Shown in pieces: positions 9,187 to 17,762 of a stretch of DNA of 64,000 bases; position 1 is the first letter of the stretch, and every line of letters begins with the position of its first letter. The position numbers were made by a program, and so were the translations under genes. This DNA is from Qipengyuania marincola (GTDB taxonomy: Bacteria; Pseudomonadota; Alphaproteobacteria; Sphingomonadales; Sphingomonadaceae), in the NCBI RefSeq assembly GCF_029688625.1, contig NZ_JARULC010000001.1:806001-870000 (forward strand), written 5' to 3'. Below the pieces are notes generated by a model. It saw only the letters and a program-made list of their open reading frames with translations, ran no database searches and was not told the origin of the DNA.

Positions 9187-9508
9187 TGGTCGCTCCGGTG
9201 CAGCCGCTTTCGGGAACAGCCAGGACTAGAATTCCGTGTTCGAAGAGAAGCTCGAACAGCGGCGGCCGCGCGCCCTGCATGACGTATCCATCGGCAAAGT
9301 AGGTGCGCGCGACCAGCCGACGGTCATCCTGGAAGATGACCCTGGGCAACTCGCGGTCTGCCGACGAGGAAATAGGATAAAAGGCGAGCTGGCCGTAGGC
9401 CGGCGGCGCAAGCAACAGACCGCCGACAGCTCCGACGGCTATCGCAACCTGAGCAAAACCGAAAAACCGTCCAATTTTGGGCCGGGAGTGATGCGCTGCT
9501 TTTTGCAT
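9176..9508 (-). CDS. small membrane-anchored hypothetical protein coupled to the chemoreceptor
   Basis: 110 residues from ATG 9508; an in-frame TTG at 9529 would add seven residues. One hydrophobic segment (about residues 17-36, [19 protein letters not shown]) could be a membrane anchor or signal sequence. It is followed by a soluble domain of about 70 residues with a single Cys near the end. No family was recognised. The stop (9176-9178) lies beyond the TTG start of the chemoreceptor and the receptor's ribosome site is inside this gene, which supports the gene being translated. It could be an accessory subunit for the receptor, but this is only inferred from position. Confidence 0.55.
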   Translation of the reverse strand: MQKAAHHSRPKIGRFFGFAQVAIAVGAVGGLLLAPPAYGQLAFYPISSSADRELPRVIFQDDRRLVARTYFADGYVMQGARPPLFELLFEHGILVLAVPESGCTGATIGK

Positions 9509-9573
9509 TGCCGCCGCTATTGGCAGCAATATATTCCCAAGCCGTTAACCCTAGTCTCGCATGGTAGCCTGCC

Positions 9574-11013
9574 TCAACGGAACGGCGGCTCGTTGAAAGC
9601 GCGCAGCTTGCGGCTGTGGAGGCGAGGGCCTTCCTGGCGCAGCAGGCGGCAGGTGGTTACGCCGATCTGCAGGTGCGCCGCAATGGCTTCCTCGTAGAAC
9701 TGGTTAGCCTGCCCCGGGAGCTTGATTTCGCCGTGCAGCGGCTTGTCGGACACGCACAGCAGCGTGCCATAAGGCACGCGGAAGCGGTAGCCCTGGCCGG
9801 CGATGGTCGCGCTTTCCATGTCCACCCCGACCGCGCGGCTGAGCGACATGCGTTTGGCCGATTGGGTGAATCGCAGCTCCCAATTTCGATCGTCAGTGGT
9901 GACGACGGTACCGGTGCGCATGCGCTTCTTGAGGTCTGCGCCATGCTCGCCTGAGACCTCTTCCGCGGCGGCGGCCAGTGCCTGCTGGACTTCGGCGATT
10001 GCAGGAAGGGGAATTTCGGGCGGCAGGACCGGGTCGAGCACATGGTCGTCGCGCAAATAGGCGTGGGCGAGCACATAGTCGCCTATCTTCTGGCTCGGCC
10101 GCAGGCCGCCGCAATGGCCGATCATCAGCCATGCTTCGGGCCGCAGCACGGCCAGGTGATCGCAAATGGTCTTCGCGTTCGACGGCCCGACGCCGATATT
10201 AACCAGCGTGATCCCGCCGCGGTTCTCGCCGATCAGGTGATAGGCGGGCATCTGGTGGCGGCGCCAGGCCGTGTCGGACAGTTGGCCGCGCGCATCGTCG
10301 GTCTGTTCGGTGAGCATGAGGCCGCCGGCTCCGGCGAGTGCTGTGTAGCCTCCCTTGCCAAGCTGAGCGCCTGCCCAGTCAACGAATTCATCCACATAGC
10401 GGTGATAGTTGGTGAATAGGATGAAGCGTTGGAAGTGTTCTGGATCGGTGCCCGTGTAATGGGCCAGCCGAGCGAGACTGAAGTCGGTGCGCAGCCCGTC
10501 GAACAAGGAGAGCGGGATAGGATCGTCCACGCTTTCGAGCACGATACCGTCGGCCAGTTCGTCGCCGATATCTGCAAGTTCGGTCGAAGGGAAGTATCGC
10601 GCGATCGCATTGGGATCGACACCAGCGAGAACCGAACCGGCGTCGCCGTCGAGCACGTAGGGGAAAGGTATTTCCTGCGTCGAAGAGCCAACCTCGACTT
10701 CGATTTCGTAATTCGAAGAGATAAGCTCCAGCTGCTCGCGCAGGTAGTCGCGGAACAGCGCCGGGCGCGTGACCGTCGTCGTGTAGAGCCCGGGCGCATT
10801 CAGCCTGCCAAAAGCGCGATTGCGATCCTCGGGCTGGTCGCCGCCGCGAAAGCGCAGCCGCAGTTCGGGATAGGCGTAGCTGCCATCGTTGCGGCGCTCG
10901 GGAGCAGGTAACTCGCGCGAGCGGCCGAAGGCCATCACGTCTTCGCGCAGCCGCTCCACTGCGGCGTCGTAGATGGCCTCGATGCGATCGAGGATCTGTT
11001 GAATATCATCCAT
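9574..11013 (-). CDS. amn: AMP nucleosidase
   Basis: 479 residues, the length of long-form AMP nucleosidase (AMP to adenine plus ribose 5-phosphate). The N-terminal third (to about residue 180) is the extra domain of this family. The C-terminal part is the nucleoside-phosphorylase fold, with GVGPSNAKTICDHLAVL near residue 271 and the purine/ribose-binding AVGVDMESATIAGQGYR near residue 390. A ribosome site (CAGGAGAAAGGCCC) precedes ATG 11013. The enzyme regulates cellular AMP and purine salvage. The gene lies downstream of the rplI terminator and has its own transcription unit or reads on into the small membrane gene. Confidence 0.93.
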   Translation of the reverse strand: MDDIQQILDRIEAIYDAAVERLREDVMAFGRSRELPAPERRNDGSYAYPELRLRFRGGDQPEDRNRAFGRLNAPGLYTTTVTRPALFRDYLREQLELISSNYEIEVEVGSSTQEIPFPYVLDGDAGSVLAGVDPNAIARYFPSTELADIGDELADGIVLESVDDPIPLSLFDGLRTDFSLARLAHYTGTDPEHFQRFILFTNYHRYVDEFVDWAGAQLGKGGYTALAGAGGLMLTEQTDDARGQLSDTAWRRHQMPAYHLIGENRGGITLVNIGVGPSNAKTICDHLAVLRPEAWLMIGHCGGLRPSQKIGDYVLAHAYLRDDHVLDPVLPPEIPLPAIAEVQQALAAAAEEVSGEHGADLKKRMRTGTVVTTDDRNWELRFTQSAKRMSLSRAVGVDMESATIAGQGYRFRVPYGTLLCVSDKPLHGEIKLPGQANQFYEEAIAAHLQIGVTTCRLLRQEGPRLHSRKLRAFNEPPFR

Positions 11014-11085
11014 GGGCCTTTCTCCTGCCTCTTGTTGTTTTCGTTTCCGTGTCGCGCTTCACTAGGGCGAAAGCGCGTGTCTTAC

Positions 11086-11118
11086 AAAAAGGGCGCGGAG
11101 GCCGAAGCCGCCGCGCCC
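11086..11118 (-). terminator. rho-independent terminator of the rpsF-rpsR-rplI operon
   Basis: Read on the minus strand, GGGCGCGG pairs with CCGCGCCC, with a further GGC/GCC inner stem and a TTCG tetraloop. The hairpin (11091-11118) is followed by five T residues (11086-11090). It lies 23 bases after the rplI stop codon. Confidence 0.85.
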
Positions 11119-11140
11119 TGATTGTTCGCTAAGCGCAGGA

Positions 11141-11809
11141 TCAGGCGTCGTCGCCTTCCGGCGCAGTCGCTTCGATCTTGGCTTCGGTCAGCGTCATGTC
11201 CTCGGGCTTGCTGACGCCGTCCTCGAGCATGTCGGCCGGGATCTCGCCGGGTTCGAGGTTGGGATCGATGCGGTTCGCTTCGGCCTGCTCCTCGATCTCG
11301 CGCTGCTCGTCTTCGAACATCTGCGCCATCACGTCGACGCCCTGGCTCTGCAGCTCGGCTTCATCGTCCGAACGGGCGACATTGGCCTTGATGCTGATCG
11401 AGACTTCGGGGTGAAGGTCGATGCGGACCTCATGCATGCCGATCGTCTTGATCGGATCACCCATTATGACCTGCTTCTTGTCGATGTCGTGGCCCTTGTC
11501 ATTGAGGGCGGCGGCGACATCGCGAACATTGACCGAGCCGTAAAGCTGGCCGGTGTTCGAAGCGGCACGGATCAGGACGATCTCGACGCCGTCGACCTTC
11601 TCGCCGGCCTTTTCGGCTTCGGTGCGACGCTCGGCATTTTCCTTTTCCAGGCGCTCGCGGTTCGCCTCGAAAACCTTCTTGTTGGCTTCGTTGGCGCGCA
11701 GGGCCTTCTTCTGCGGGAGCAGGAAGTTGCGGGCATAGCCGTCCTTCACGGTGACGACGTCACCGATCGAGCCGAGCTTTTCGATCCTCTGAAGGAGAAT
11801 GATATCCAT
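11141..11809 (-). CDS. rplI: 50S ribosomal protein L9 with long acidic C-terminal extension
   Basis: 222 residues against about 150 in E. coli. The N-terminal RNA-binding domain ([31 protein letters not shown]) and the long helix and C-terminal domain (to about residue 150) are normal. Residues 150-222 are an acidic tail rich in Glu/Asp, in a coiled or disordered stretch ([15 protein letters not shown]) and ending EGDDA. Comparable tails occur in other Sphingomonadales L9 proteins. Last gene of the rpsF-rpsR-rplI operon; ribosome site GGGGAAG, 11 bases after rpsR. Confidence 0.96.
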   Translation of the reverse strand: MDIILLQRIEKLGSIGDVVTVKDGYARNFLLPQKKALRANEANKKVFEANRERLEKENAERRTEAEKAGEKVDGVEIVLIRAASNTGQLYGSVNVRDVAAALNDKGHDIDKKQVIMGDPIKTIGMHEVRIDLHPEVSISIKANVARSDDEAELQSQGVDVMAQMFEDEQREIEEQAEANRIDPNLEPGEIPADMLEDGVSKPEDMTLTEAKIEATAPEGDDA

Positions 11810-11820
11810 GTCGCTTCCCC

Positions 11821-12045
11821 TTACTTCACGATGTACGGCAGCAGGCCGATGTGGCGCGCACGCTTGATGGCCTTGGCCAGTTCACGCTGCTTCTTTGCGC
11901 TGACGGCAGTGATGCGGCTGGGGACGATCTTGCCACGTTCGGACATGAAGCCCTGCAGCAGGCGGACGTCCTTGTAGTCGATCGTCGGGGCATTCTTGCC
12001 CGAGAACGGGCAGGACTTGCGGCGGCGGAAAAACGGGCGGGCCAT
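11821..12045 (-). CDS. rpsR: 30S ribosomal protein S18
   Basis: 74 residues with the S18 core: [17 protein letters not shown] and [20 protein letters not shown] near residues 40-59, ending [13 protein letters not shown]. The N-terminus [11 protein letters not shown] carries the Cys common in this protein. S18 binds S6 on the platform of the 30S subunit. The start codon overlaps the rpsF stop by one base (TGATG), indicating coupled translation. Confidence 0.97.
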   Translation of the reverse strand: MARPFFRRRKSCPFSGKNAPTIDYKDVRLLQGFMSERGKIVPSRITAVSAKKQRELAKAIKRARHIGLLPYIVK

Positions 12046-12410
12046 CAGTCACGCTCCTCACGGTCACGGCGCTTCTTGGAATCGCGCTCGTTCTTGCGCA
12101 TCATCACCGACGGGCCACTCTCGTGCTCGTCGACGGCGATGGTCATGTAACGGATCACATCTTCGTTGATGCGGGTCTGGCGCTCGAGCTCGGCAACGAC
12201 GGAGCCGGGGCCCTCGATGTTGAGCAGCACGAAATGCGCCTTGCGGTTGCGGTCGATCTTGTAGGCGAGGTTCTTGAGGCCCCAGGTCTCCGTCTTGGTG
12301 ACCTTGCCGTCGTTCTTCTCGACAATCTCGGTAGCGGTGGCGGCGAGCTGGTCGACCTGAGCCTGGCTCAGGTCCTGTCGCGCCAAGAATACATGCTCGT
12401 AGAGAGCCAT
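12045..12410 (-). CDS. rpsF: 30S ribosomal protein S6
   Basis: 121 residues. The ferredoxin-like S6 fold is clear: [16 protein letters not shown] at the start, [20 protein letters not shown] near residue 52, and [15 protein letters not shown] near residue 85. The C-terminal tail is highly charged ([10 protein letters not shown]), ending in Asp rather than the Glu-Glu of E. coli S6 that RimK extends. A ribosome site AAAGGAC precedes ATG 12410. First gene of the operon with rpsR and rplI. A RimK/RimB pair that could modify this tail lies about 5 kb away. Confidence 0.97.
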   Translation of the reverse strand: MALYEHVFLARQDLSQAQVDQLAATATEIVEKNDGKVTKTETWGLKNLAYKIDRNRKAHFVLLNIEGPGSVVAELERQTRINEDVIRYMTIAVDEHESGPSVMMRKNERDSKKRRDREERD

Positions 12411-12511
12411 GCTCTTGTCCTTTCACGTCTGGCCGATCGCTGGCTGATCCGCGGGATTGCGGGGCCCCTCCGGCTTTCTTCGAATCCCCCGGCGAACCGA
12501 AGGGATGCGCG

Positions 12512-12539
12512 CACATAGCGGGATTGGGGCGAAACGCAA
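12512..12539 (-). promoter_or_regulatory. predicted sigma70-type promoter for rpsF operon
   Basis: On the minus strand TTGCGT (12539-12534), a 16-base spacer and TATGTG (12517-12512) match the alphaproteobacterial housekeeping pattern. The leader to the rpsF start would be about 95 bases. The same TTGC-N16-TA pattern appears upstream of dnaN and sdhC in this window. Confidence 0.45.
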
Positions 12540-12601
12540 GGCTTGCGGGTATGGAACGGGGCGGGCAGGGGCGCATTGGTTGCAAAACGAAGGAGACCCG
12601 A

Positions 12602-13576
12602 GTGCCCGGTGGATTGGTAGCCCTGCTCGACGACGTATCGATCATCGCGCGCACTGCGGCGGCCTCGGTCGACGATATTGCTGCCGCCGCCGGGCGGGCG
12701 GGATCCAAGACGGCCGGGGTCGTGATCGACGATGCGGCGGTCACGCCAAGCTATGTTACAGGCCTCAGCCCCGCGCGCGAGCTGCCGATCATCTGGGCGA
12801 TCACCAAGGGAAGCTTGAAAAACAAGCTGCTGATCCTGCTGCCCGGCGCGGTCCTGCTCAGCGAATTCCTGCCGGCGGCGATTATCTTCATCCTGATGCT
12901 CGGCGGGCTGTTCCTGTCCTACGAGGGCGCGGAAAAGGTCATGGAAAAGCTGGGCGGCGAAAAGCACGGCAAGACGGTCGAAGACGTGATCGAAGATCCG
13001 GTCAAGTTCGAGAAGGAGCGGATTGCGGGCGCCATTCGCACCGATCTCATCCTGTCAGCCGAGATCATGGCGATCGTGCTGAACGAGCTGTCCAGCGAAC
13101 CGATCGCGGATACTTTCTGGGGCCGGGGGTTGACGCTCGGTATCGTGGCGATCGCAGTCACCATCGCAGTCTACGGCTCGGTTGCCCTGATCGTGAAGAT
13201 GGACGATTTCGGGCTCCACCTTTCAAAGAAGGAAAGCGCCGGCGCGCAGCGATTCGGGCATTTCCTGCTCAAGGCCATGCCGAAGCTGTTGACGGCCCTC
13301 TCGGTTATTGGAACTGTGGCGATGCTTTGGGTAGGTGGCGGCATCCTGCTGCATGCGATGCACGAGTTCGGCTTTAATCCAATCTACGACGCGGCGCACG
13401 GCCTCGAATATGCAGTAAAGAACGCGACCGGTGGGCTGGGCGGCTTTCTGGGCTGGCTGACCTACGCTGCCTTGTCAGCCTTGCTTGCCCTTGGCGTCGG
13501 CGCGATAATCGCCTTCCTCCTTCACAAGGTGTTCCGAATGGGTCACGGCTTCGGTAAGGAAGCCGAAGCGCATTAG
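12602..13576 (+). CDS. DUF808 (YedI-type) inner-membrane protein
   Basis: 324 residues from GTG 12602, which has an AAGGAG site eight bases upstream; longer in-frame starts (12524) lack one. The DUF808 hallmarks are present: GGLVALLDDVSIIAR at the N-terminus, RELPIIWAITKGSLKNK near residue 62 and LGGLFLSYEGAEKVMEKL near residue 100. About six to seven membrane segments follow, the last ending AIIAFLLHKVFRMGHG. The family is widespread in proteobacteria with no established function. The gene is divergent from rpsF and convergent with the Mur ligase, whose stop is only 9 bases away. Confidence 0.88.
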   Translation: MPGGLVALLDDVSIIARTAAASVDDIAAAAGRAGSKTAGVVIDDAAVTPSYVTGLSPARELPIIWAITKGSLKNKLLILLPGAVLLSEFLPAAIIFILMLGGLFLSYEGAEKVMEKLGGEKHGKTVEDVIEDPVKFEKERIAGAIRTDLILSAEIMAIVLNELSSEPIADTFWGRGLTLGIVAIAVTIAVYGSVALIVKMDDFGLHLSKKESAGAQRFGHFLLKAMPKLLTALSVIGTVAMLWVGGGILLHAMHEFGFNPIYDAAHGLEYAVKNATGGLGGFLGWLTYAALSALLALGVGAIIAFLLHKVFRMGHGFGKEAEAH

Positions 13577-13585
13577 GTCCAAATT

Positions 13586-15013
13586 CTAGGACAGCCGTTC
13601 GAACAGGTCGCGTGCGAACTCGCTCAACGTATCGTCACGTGCTCCCATTATGACAATGCGATCACCCGGCCTGGCGAGCGAGGCGATACGATCCGCCACG
13701 GCCTTGCGTTTCGGCACATATTCGGTGTCGCCGCCGTGCTCCTCGATGAGCCGGACGATCCGTTCGCTGCCCTCGCTGCGATCGACGGTTCCGCCGAAAT
13801 AGACCGGATCGCTGAGGATCGTCAGGTCCCCACGGTCAAGCTCGCGGGCGAAGGTCTCGGCGAGTTCGTCGCCCATCTGGCGCAACGGGCCGTACCCATG
13901 CGGTTGGAAGAAGGCGATCACCCGGCCTGCATGTGATTTGAGCGTGCGCAGTGTGGCCGCGCATTTCTCCGGATTATGGCCGAAATCGTCGATAACGGTG
14001 ATGGCGGAAACGGTGGTTCCGACGATGTCGAAGCGGCGCGCGAGGCCCTCGAACCCCGCTAGCGCCTCGACCGCGTTCGCGACCGGGATTCCCGATGCGA
14101 CCGCCGCCGCGATGGCGGCGAGTGCGTTCGAGAGGTTGTGCCGCCCGGGCATATTAAGGCGCAGCGCATGCTCGCTGCCGTCGTGGCGATCGACGACCAT
14201 CGCGGCCTGCCGCAGCGGCCCTTCCGCGATGGTGCCCGGCACGATCCCGATCTGGGCCTTCTCCTGCTCGATGCCGAAGGTGATGACTTCCTTCGCATGG
14301 GGGAGCAGGGCGAGCGCTTCCTCGTCGTCGGCATTGATCACGCTGATGCGGCTGCGCGCAAGATAGTCGCCGAACAGCTGGCGCAATTCCTCCATGCTCT
14401 TGTGATCGAGGCTGACGTTGAGAAGCACGCCGACCGCCGGGCGATAGAGCGCAACCGAGCCGTCGCTTTCGTCGACCTCGCTGACATAGAGCGACTGGCC
14501 GCCGACCACTGCACTGGCGAAGGGGCGCTCGGGCGAGACGAAGTTCTTCATCACCGCACCGTTCATGATTGTCGGCTCGCGGCCAACCGCGTGGAGGATC
14601 CAGCCGAGCATGCCGGTGACGGTCGATTTGCCGCTTGTTCCGGCAACCGCCAGCCCGGCGCCGCTGGTGTTGAACAGGATAGAGTTCAACTCGGCGCGGG
14701 TCAGCCTGAGGCAGCCGAGCTCCTTCGCGCGTTTCGCATCGGGGACCGTGTCCTCCACCGCAGCGCTGGCGACGAGGATCTGGTCTTTCGACACGATTCC
14801 GCTGCCGTCCTGCGGATGCAGGCCGAAGCCCTGCCGTTCCAGCGCGGCGAATTTCTCCGGCGTATGCCCTTTATCGAAACTGCGATCCGATCCCTCCACC
14901 GTGCAACCGCGGCCCTTGAGGATCTGCGCCAGCGGCTGCATGCCGGACCCGCCGATGCCGCAGAAAAAGAACGGCCGCGAGAAGAGTTCGTCGGGGGTGG
15001 GCATATCACTCAT
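13586..15013 (-). CDS. Mur ligase family protein (MurC/Mpl-like)
   Basis: 475 residues from ATG 15013 (an alternative ATG lies at 15004). Domains follow the Mur ligase order: N-terminal UDP-binding GIGGSGMQPLAQILKGRG near residue 18, ATP loop GTSGKSTVTGML near residue 115, and a C-terminal domain with IDDFGHNPEK and FFQPHGYGP. Those last motifs resemble MurC's DYGHHP and FQPH motifs but are not identical, and Mpl's usual motif was not seen. It could be Mpl (re-attaching recycled tripeptide to UDP-MurNAc) or a MurC-like paralogue. The divergent LD-carboxypeptidase gene starts 54 bases away and favours a recycling role, because LD-carboxypeptidase makes the tripeptide Mpl uses. Confidence 0.82.
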   Translation of the reverse strand: MSDMPTPDELFSRPFFFCGIGGSGMQPLAQILKGRGCTVEGSDRSFDKGHTPEKFAALERQGFGLHPQDGSGIVSKDQILVASAAVEDTVPDAKRAKELGCLRLTRAELNSILFNTSGAGLAVAGTSGKSTVTGMLGWILHAVGREPTIMNGAVMKNFVSPERPFASAVVGGQSLYVSEVDESDGSVALYRPAVGVLLNVSLDHKSMEELRQLFGDYLARSRISVINADDEEALALLPHAKEVITFGIEQEKAQIGIVPGTIAEGPLRQAAMVVDRHDGSEHALRLNMPGRHNLSNALAAIAAAVASGIPVANAVEALAGFEGLARRFDIVGTTVSAITVIDDFGHNPEKCAATLRTLKSHAGRVIAFFQPHGYGPLRQMGDELAETFARELDRGDLTILSDPVYFGGTVDRSEGSERIVRLIEEHGGDTEYVPKRKAVADRIASLARPGDRIVIMGARDDTLSEFARDLFERLS

Positions 15014-15066
15014 GGGGCTGCAGCTATTGAGTTGTGCCTTGCGATACAAGCGCGCTAGCAGGACGC

Positions 15067-15891
15067 ATGGTGAAAATCGCGATCTGTGCTCCGGGAAAAC
15101 CGCTGAAGCGCGCAAGGGCCGATGCCGTGCTGGCGCATGTGGCCGGGCGCGAGGATATCGAGCTGCATTTCCACGACCAGTGCTTTGCCGTCGAAGGCCA
15201 TTTCGCGGGCCCTGATGAAGTGCGGCTGGCAGCTTTGGTGGAATGCGCCAACGATCCGGCATTCGACGCTGTCTGGTTTGCCATGGGCGGCTATGGCTCC
15301 AACCGGATTGCAGCGCAGGCCATTGCAGCGATGGACGAACATGCGCGGGCGAAAAGCTATCTTGGCTATTCGGACACCGGTTCCCTGCTCGGTGCGCTCT
15401 ATCGACACGGGATCGGGCGCGTGGCGCATGGGCCGCTTGCCGGCGACATTCGGCGCGAGGGCGGGGAGGCGGCGATAGATCGTGCGCTCGGCTGGTTCCT
15501 CGGTGCAGACGATGGGCTGGAACCGCATCTCGACGACCGGCCTGCCGCAGCCTTCAACCTGACCACGCTGACCATGCTGGTGGGCACCGATCTGGCGCCC
15601 GACCTCGCCGGCCATGTGGTGATGGTGGAGGAGGTGGCTGAACATCTCTACGCCGTCGATCGTCTGTTCTTCCATGTGACGCAGCACTTGCGCGGTATCG
15701 CCGGTCTGCGGCTCGGGCGCGTCAGCGATGTGCCCGAGAACGACCGTCCTTTCGGCACGGACGAGGTCGCGATCGCGCGATACTGGTGCGATCGCAGCGG
15801 CATTCCCTACCTCGGTCGGGCTGACATCGGGCACGATGCTGCCAACAGGATTGTCCCCTTCGGACTTGAGGCCCGCCGCCCACGCGCCTAG
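15067..15891 (+). CDS. LD-carboxypeptidase (peptidase S66)
   Basis: 274 residues from ATG 15067. The S66 pattern is visible: AICAPGKPL at the start, WFAMGGYGSNRI near residue 77, the nucleophile Ser in LGYSDTGSLLGAL near residue 102, HGPLAGD near residue 123 and the Glu-containing VVMVEEV near residue 190. A His in the C-terminal third completes the triad in this family. It cleaves the bond between meso-diaminopimelate and the terminal D-Ala of murein tetrapeptides in the cytoplasm. It is divergent from a Mur ligase, a pairing that fits murein peptide recycling. fabD follows after 22 bases. Confidence 0.87.
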   Translation: MVKIAICAPGKPLKRARADAVLAHVAGREDIELHFHDQCFAVEGHFAGPDEVRLAALVECANDPAFDAVWFAMGGYGSNRIAAQAIAAMDEHARAKSYLGYSDTGSLLGALYRHGIGRVAHGPLAGDIRREGGEAAIDRALGWFLGADDGLEPHLDDRPAAAFNLTTLTMLVGTDLAPDLAGHVVMVEEVAEHLYAVDRLFFHVTQHLRGIAGLRLGRVSDVPENDRPFGTDEVAIARYWCDRSGIPYLGRADIGHDAANRIVPFGLEARRPRA

Positions 15892-15913
15892 GCGCGCCCT
15901 CGAGGAGATTTTC

Positions 15914-16852
15914 ATGACTGCATTCATCTTTCCCGGCCAGGGGAGCCAGAAGGTCGGCATGGGCACCGAGCTCGCCGAGGCGAGCGTGCATGCCCACGAA
16001 GTGTTCGAGGAAGTGAACGAGGCGCTCAAGCAGGACCTCTTCGCCCTGATGAAGGAAGGGCCCGAGAGCGAGCTGACCATGACCGCCAATGCCCAGCCTG
16101 CGATCATGGCGAACTCGATGGCCACCGTGCGCGTCCTCGAGAAGGAATTCGGCCTCGCCCTGTCAGACCAGGCCGATTGCGTCGCGGGCCATTCGCTGGG
16201 CGAATACAGCGCGCTGTGCGCAGCGGGCGCCTTCTCGCTCACCGATACCGCGAAACTGCTGCGCCTGCGGGGTATCGCCATGCAGGATGCGGTGCCCATT
16301 GGTGTCGGTGCCATGGCGGCGCTGCTCGGCGCGGACATCGAGAAGGCCAGCGCCTTGGCGGATGCCGCGGCCGAGGGCCAGGTATGCGAGGTAGCCAACG
16401 ATAACGACCCGACGCAGGTGGTCATTTCCGGCCATGCCGAAGCGATCGACCGCGCCATCGAGATGGCCAAGGATCATGGTATCAAGCGCGGTATCAAACT
16501 GCCTGTCTCTGCGCCATTTCACTGTTCGCTGATGCAGCCTGCCGCACTGCGCATGAAGAACGCGCTGGAGGCGACCTCGCCAGCCGCCTTCACCGTGCCC
16601 ATCTTTGCCAATGTGACCGCGGGGCGGGTCACCGATCCTGCCGAGGAGAAATCGCTGCTGGTCGACCAGATCACGGGCCGTGTGCGCTGGCGTGAAAGCG
16701 TGCTGGCCATGCGCGAAGGAGGCTTGGAGCGCTTCGTCGAGCTCGGTGGCAAGGTCCTCGGCCCGATGGTCGGTCGCATCGCCACGGACGCCACGACGGT
16801 CAGCCTAGTCACCATGGAAGACCTTGAGAATTTTGCGAAGGAGAACGGATGA
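15914..16852 (+). CDS. fabD: malonyl-CoA--ACP transacylase
   Basis: 312 residues. FIFPGQGSQKVGMG opens the protein, the nucleophile is in GHSLGEYSAL near residue 92, the substrate Arg lies in LLRLRGIAMQ near 117 and the catalytic His in SAPFHCSLM near 200. FabD loads malonyl groups onto acyl-carrier protein for fatty-acid synthesis. ATG 15914 has a GAGGAG site and matches the family N-terminus; the open frame extends further upstream. It overlaps fabG (ATGA). acpP and fabF, often next in this operon, are not here. Confidence 0.96.
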   Translation: MTAFIFPGQGSQKVGMGTELAEASVHAHEVFEEVNEALKQDLFALMKEGPESELTMTANAQPAIMANSMATVRVLEKEFGLALSDQADCVAGHSLGEYSALCAAGAFSLTDTAKLLRLRGIAMQDAVPIGVGAMAALLGADIEKASALADAAAEGQVCEVANDNDPTQVVISGHAEAIDRAIEMAKDHGIKRGIKLPVSAPFHCSLMQPAALRMKNALEATSPAAFTVPIFANVTAGRVTDPAEEKSLLVDQITGRVRWRESVLAMREGGLERFVELGGKVLGPMVGRIATDATTVSLVTMEDLENFAKENG

Positions 16853-17604
16853 TGTTCAGCCTTGAAGGCAAGACCGCGCTGGTCACCGGGGCCAGTGGCG
16901 GTATCGGTTCGTCCATCGCCTACGCGCTGGCAAAGCAGGGCGCGCGGCTGGCGCTGTCCGGTTCCAATGCGGCCAAGCTGCGAGCGTTTCGTGAGCAACT
17001 GAACGATGAATTCGGGCACGATCACGTCGAGATCACATGCGACCTGTCGGATACGACTCAGGTTGAGGAGCTGATCCCGGCCACGGTCGATACGCTTGGC
17101 AGCATGAACATCCTCGTCAACAATGCCGGCATCACGCGCGACAATCTCGCCATGCGGATGAAGGACGAGGAGTGGGATCAGGTGATCCGCATCAACCTCG
17201 AAGCCAGTTTTCGCCTGATGCGCGCCAGCGCGCGGCCGATGATGAAGGCCAAGGGCGGGCGGATCATCTCGATTACCAGCGTGGTCGGCCACACGGGCAA
17301 TCCGGGCCAGATGAACTACGTTGCGGCCAAGGCCGGCCTCACGGGCATGAGCAAGAGCCTCGCGCAGGAACTGGCGAGCCGGAACATCACCGTGAACTGC
17401 GTCGCTCCGGGCTTCATCCGCACGGCGATGACCGACGCCCTGACCGACGACCAGAAGTCCGCAATCAACACCCGCATCCCGATGGGCCGCATGGGCGAGG
17501 GCGAGGAGATCGGCGCCGCGGTCGCCTATCTCGCCAGCGACGAGGCTGCCTATGTCACCGGCCAGACGCTGCACGTAAACGGCGGCATGGCAATGATGGG
17601 ATGA
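16849..17604 (+). CDS. fabG: 3-oxoacyl-ACP reductase
   Basis: 251 residues. SDR features: TGASGGIGSS near residue 15, NNAGITRDNLAMRM near residue 88, SITSVVGHTGN near residue 140 and the catalytic YVAAKAGL near residue 156. The tail GQTLHVNGGMAMM is the FabG signature. It reduces 3-oxoacyl-ACP with NADPH in fatty-acid elongation. Two adjacent ATG codons (16849 and 16852) follow an AAGGAG site; the first overlaps the fabD stop. The fabD-fabG coupling supports the assignment over a generic SDR. Confidence 0.95.
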   Translation: MMFSLEGKTALVTGASGGIGSSIAYALAKQGARLALSGSNAAKLRAFREQLNDEFGHDHVEITCDLSDTTQVEELIPATVDTLGSMNILVNNAGITRDNLAMRMKDEEWDQVIRINLEASFRLMRASARPMMKAKGGRIISITSVVGHTGNPGQMNYVAAKAGLTGMSKSLAQELASRNITVNCVAPGFIRTAMTDALTDDQKSAINTRIPMGRMGEGEEIGAAVAYLASDEAAYVTGQTLHVNGGMAMMG

Positions 17605-17611
17605 GTTTGGC

Positions 17612-17631
17612 GGAAAACGCACGAGTTTTCC
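17612..17631 (+). repeat. inverted repeat after fabG
   Basis: GGAAAAC and GTTTTCC face each other across six bases, seven bases after the fabG stop. There is no T-run after it, so it is at best a weak terminator or an mRNA 3' end stabiliser. Confidence 0.4.
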
Positions 17632-17662
17632 CCAACAGATAGGGCAGGGCTGCGCTGTAGTC

Positions 17663-17690
17663 TTGCCCCTCTAGCCACCCCCGCTAAGGT
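17663..17690 (+). promoter_or_regulatory. predicted sigma70-type promoter for dnaN
   Basis: TTGCCC (17663-17668), 16-base spacer, TAAGGT (17685-17690), with a leader of about 66 bases before dnaN. The pattern is like those before rpsF and sdhC. Confidence 0.4.
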
Positions 17691-17762
17691 CACTATCCGT
17701 ATTCCGGCGCGCGAGGGGCGATTCCGGCCCTCGATGCGCCCAGCAGGGACGAAAGCAGGACC

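Noticed and set aside
15728-15913. 62-codon N-terminal extension of fabD
   Set aside because: It overlaps the end of the LD-carboxypeptidase gene; the real FabD N-terminus starts at ATG 15914 with a GAGGAG site.
17605-17762. Replication origin next to dnaN
   Set aside because: No DnaA boxes, A/T-rich unwinding stretch or dnaA/gyrB neighbours are present; dnaN is distant from oriC in many alphaproteobacteria.
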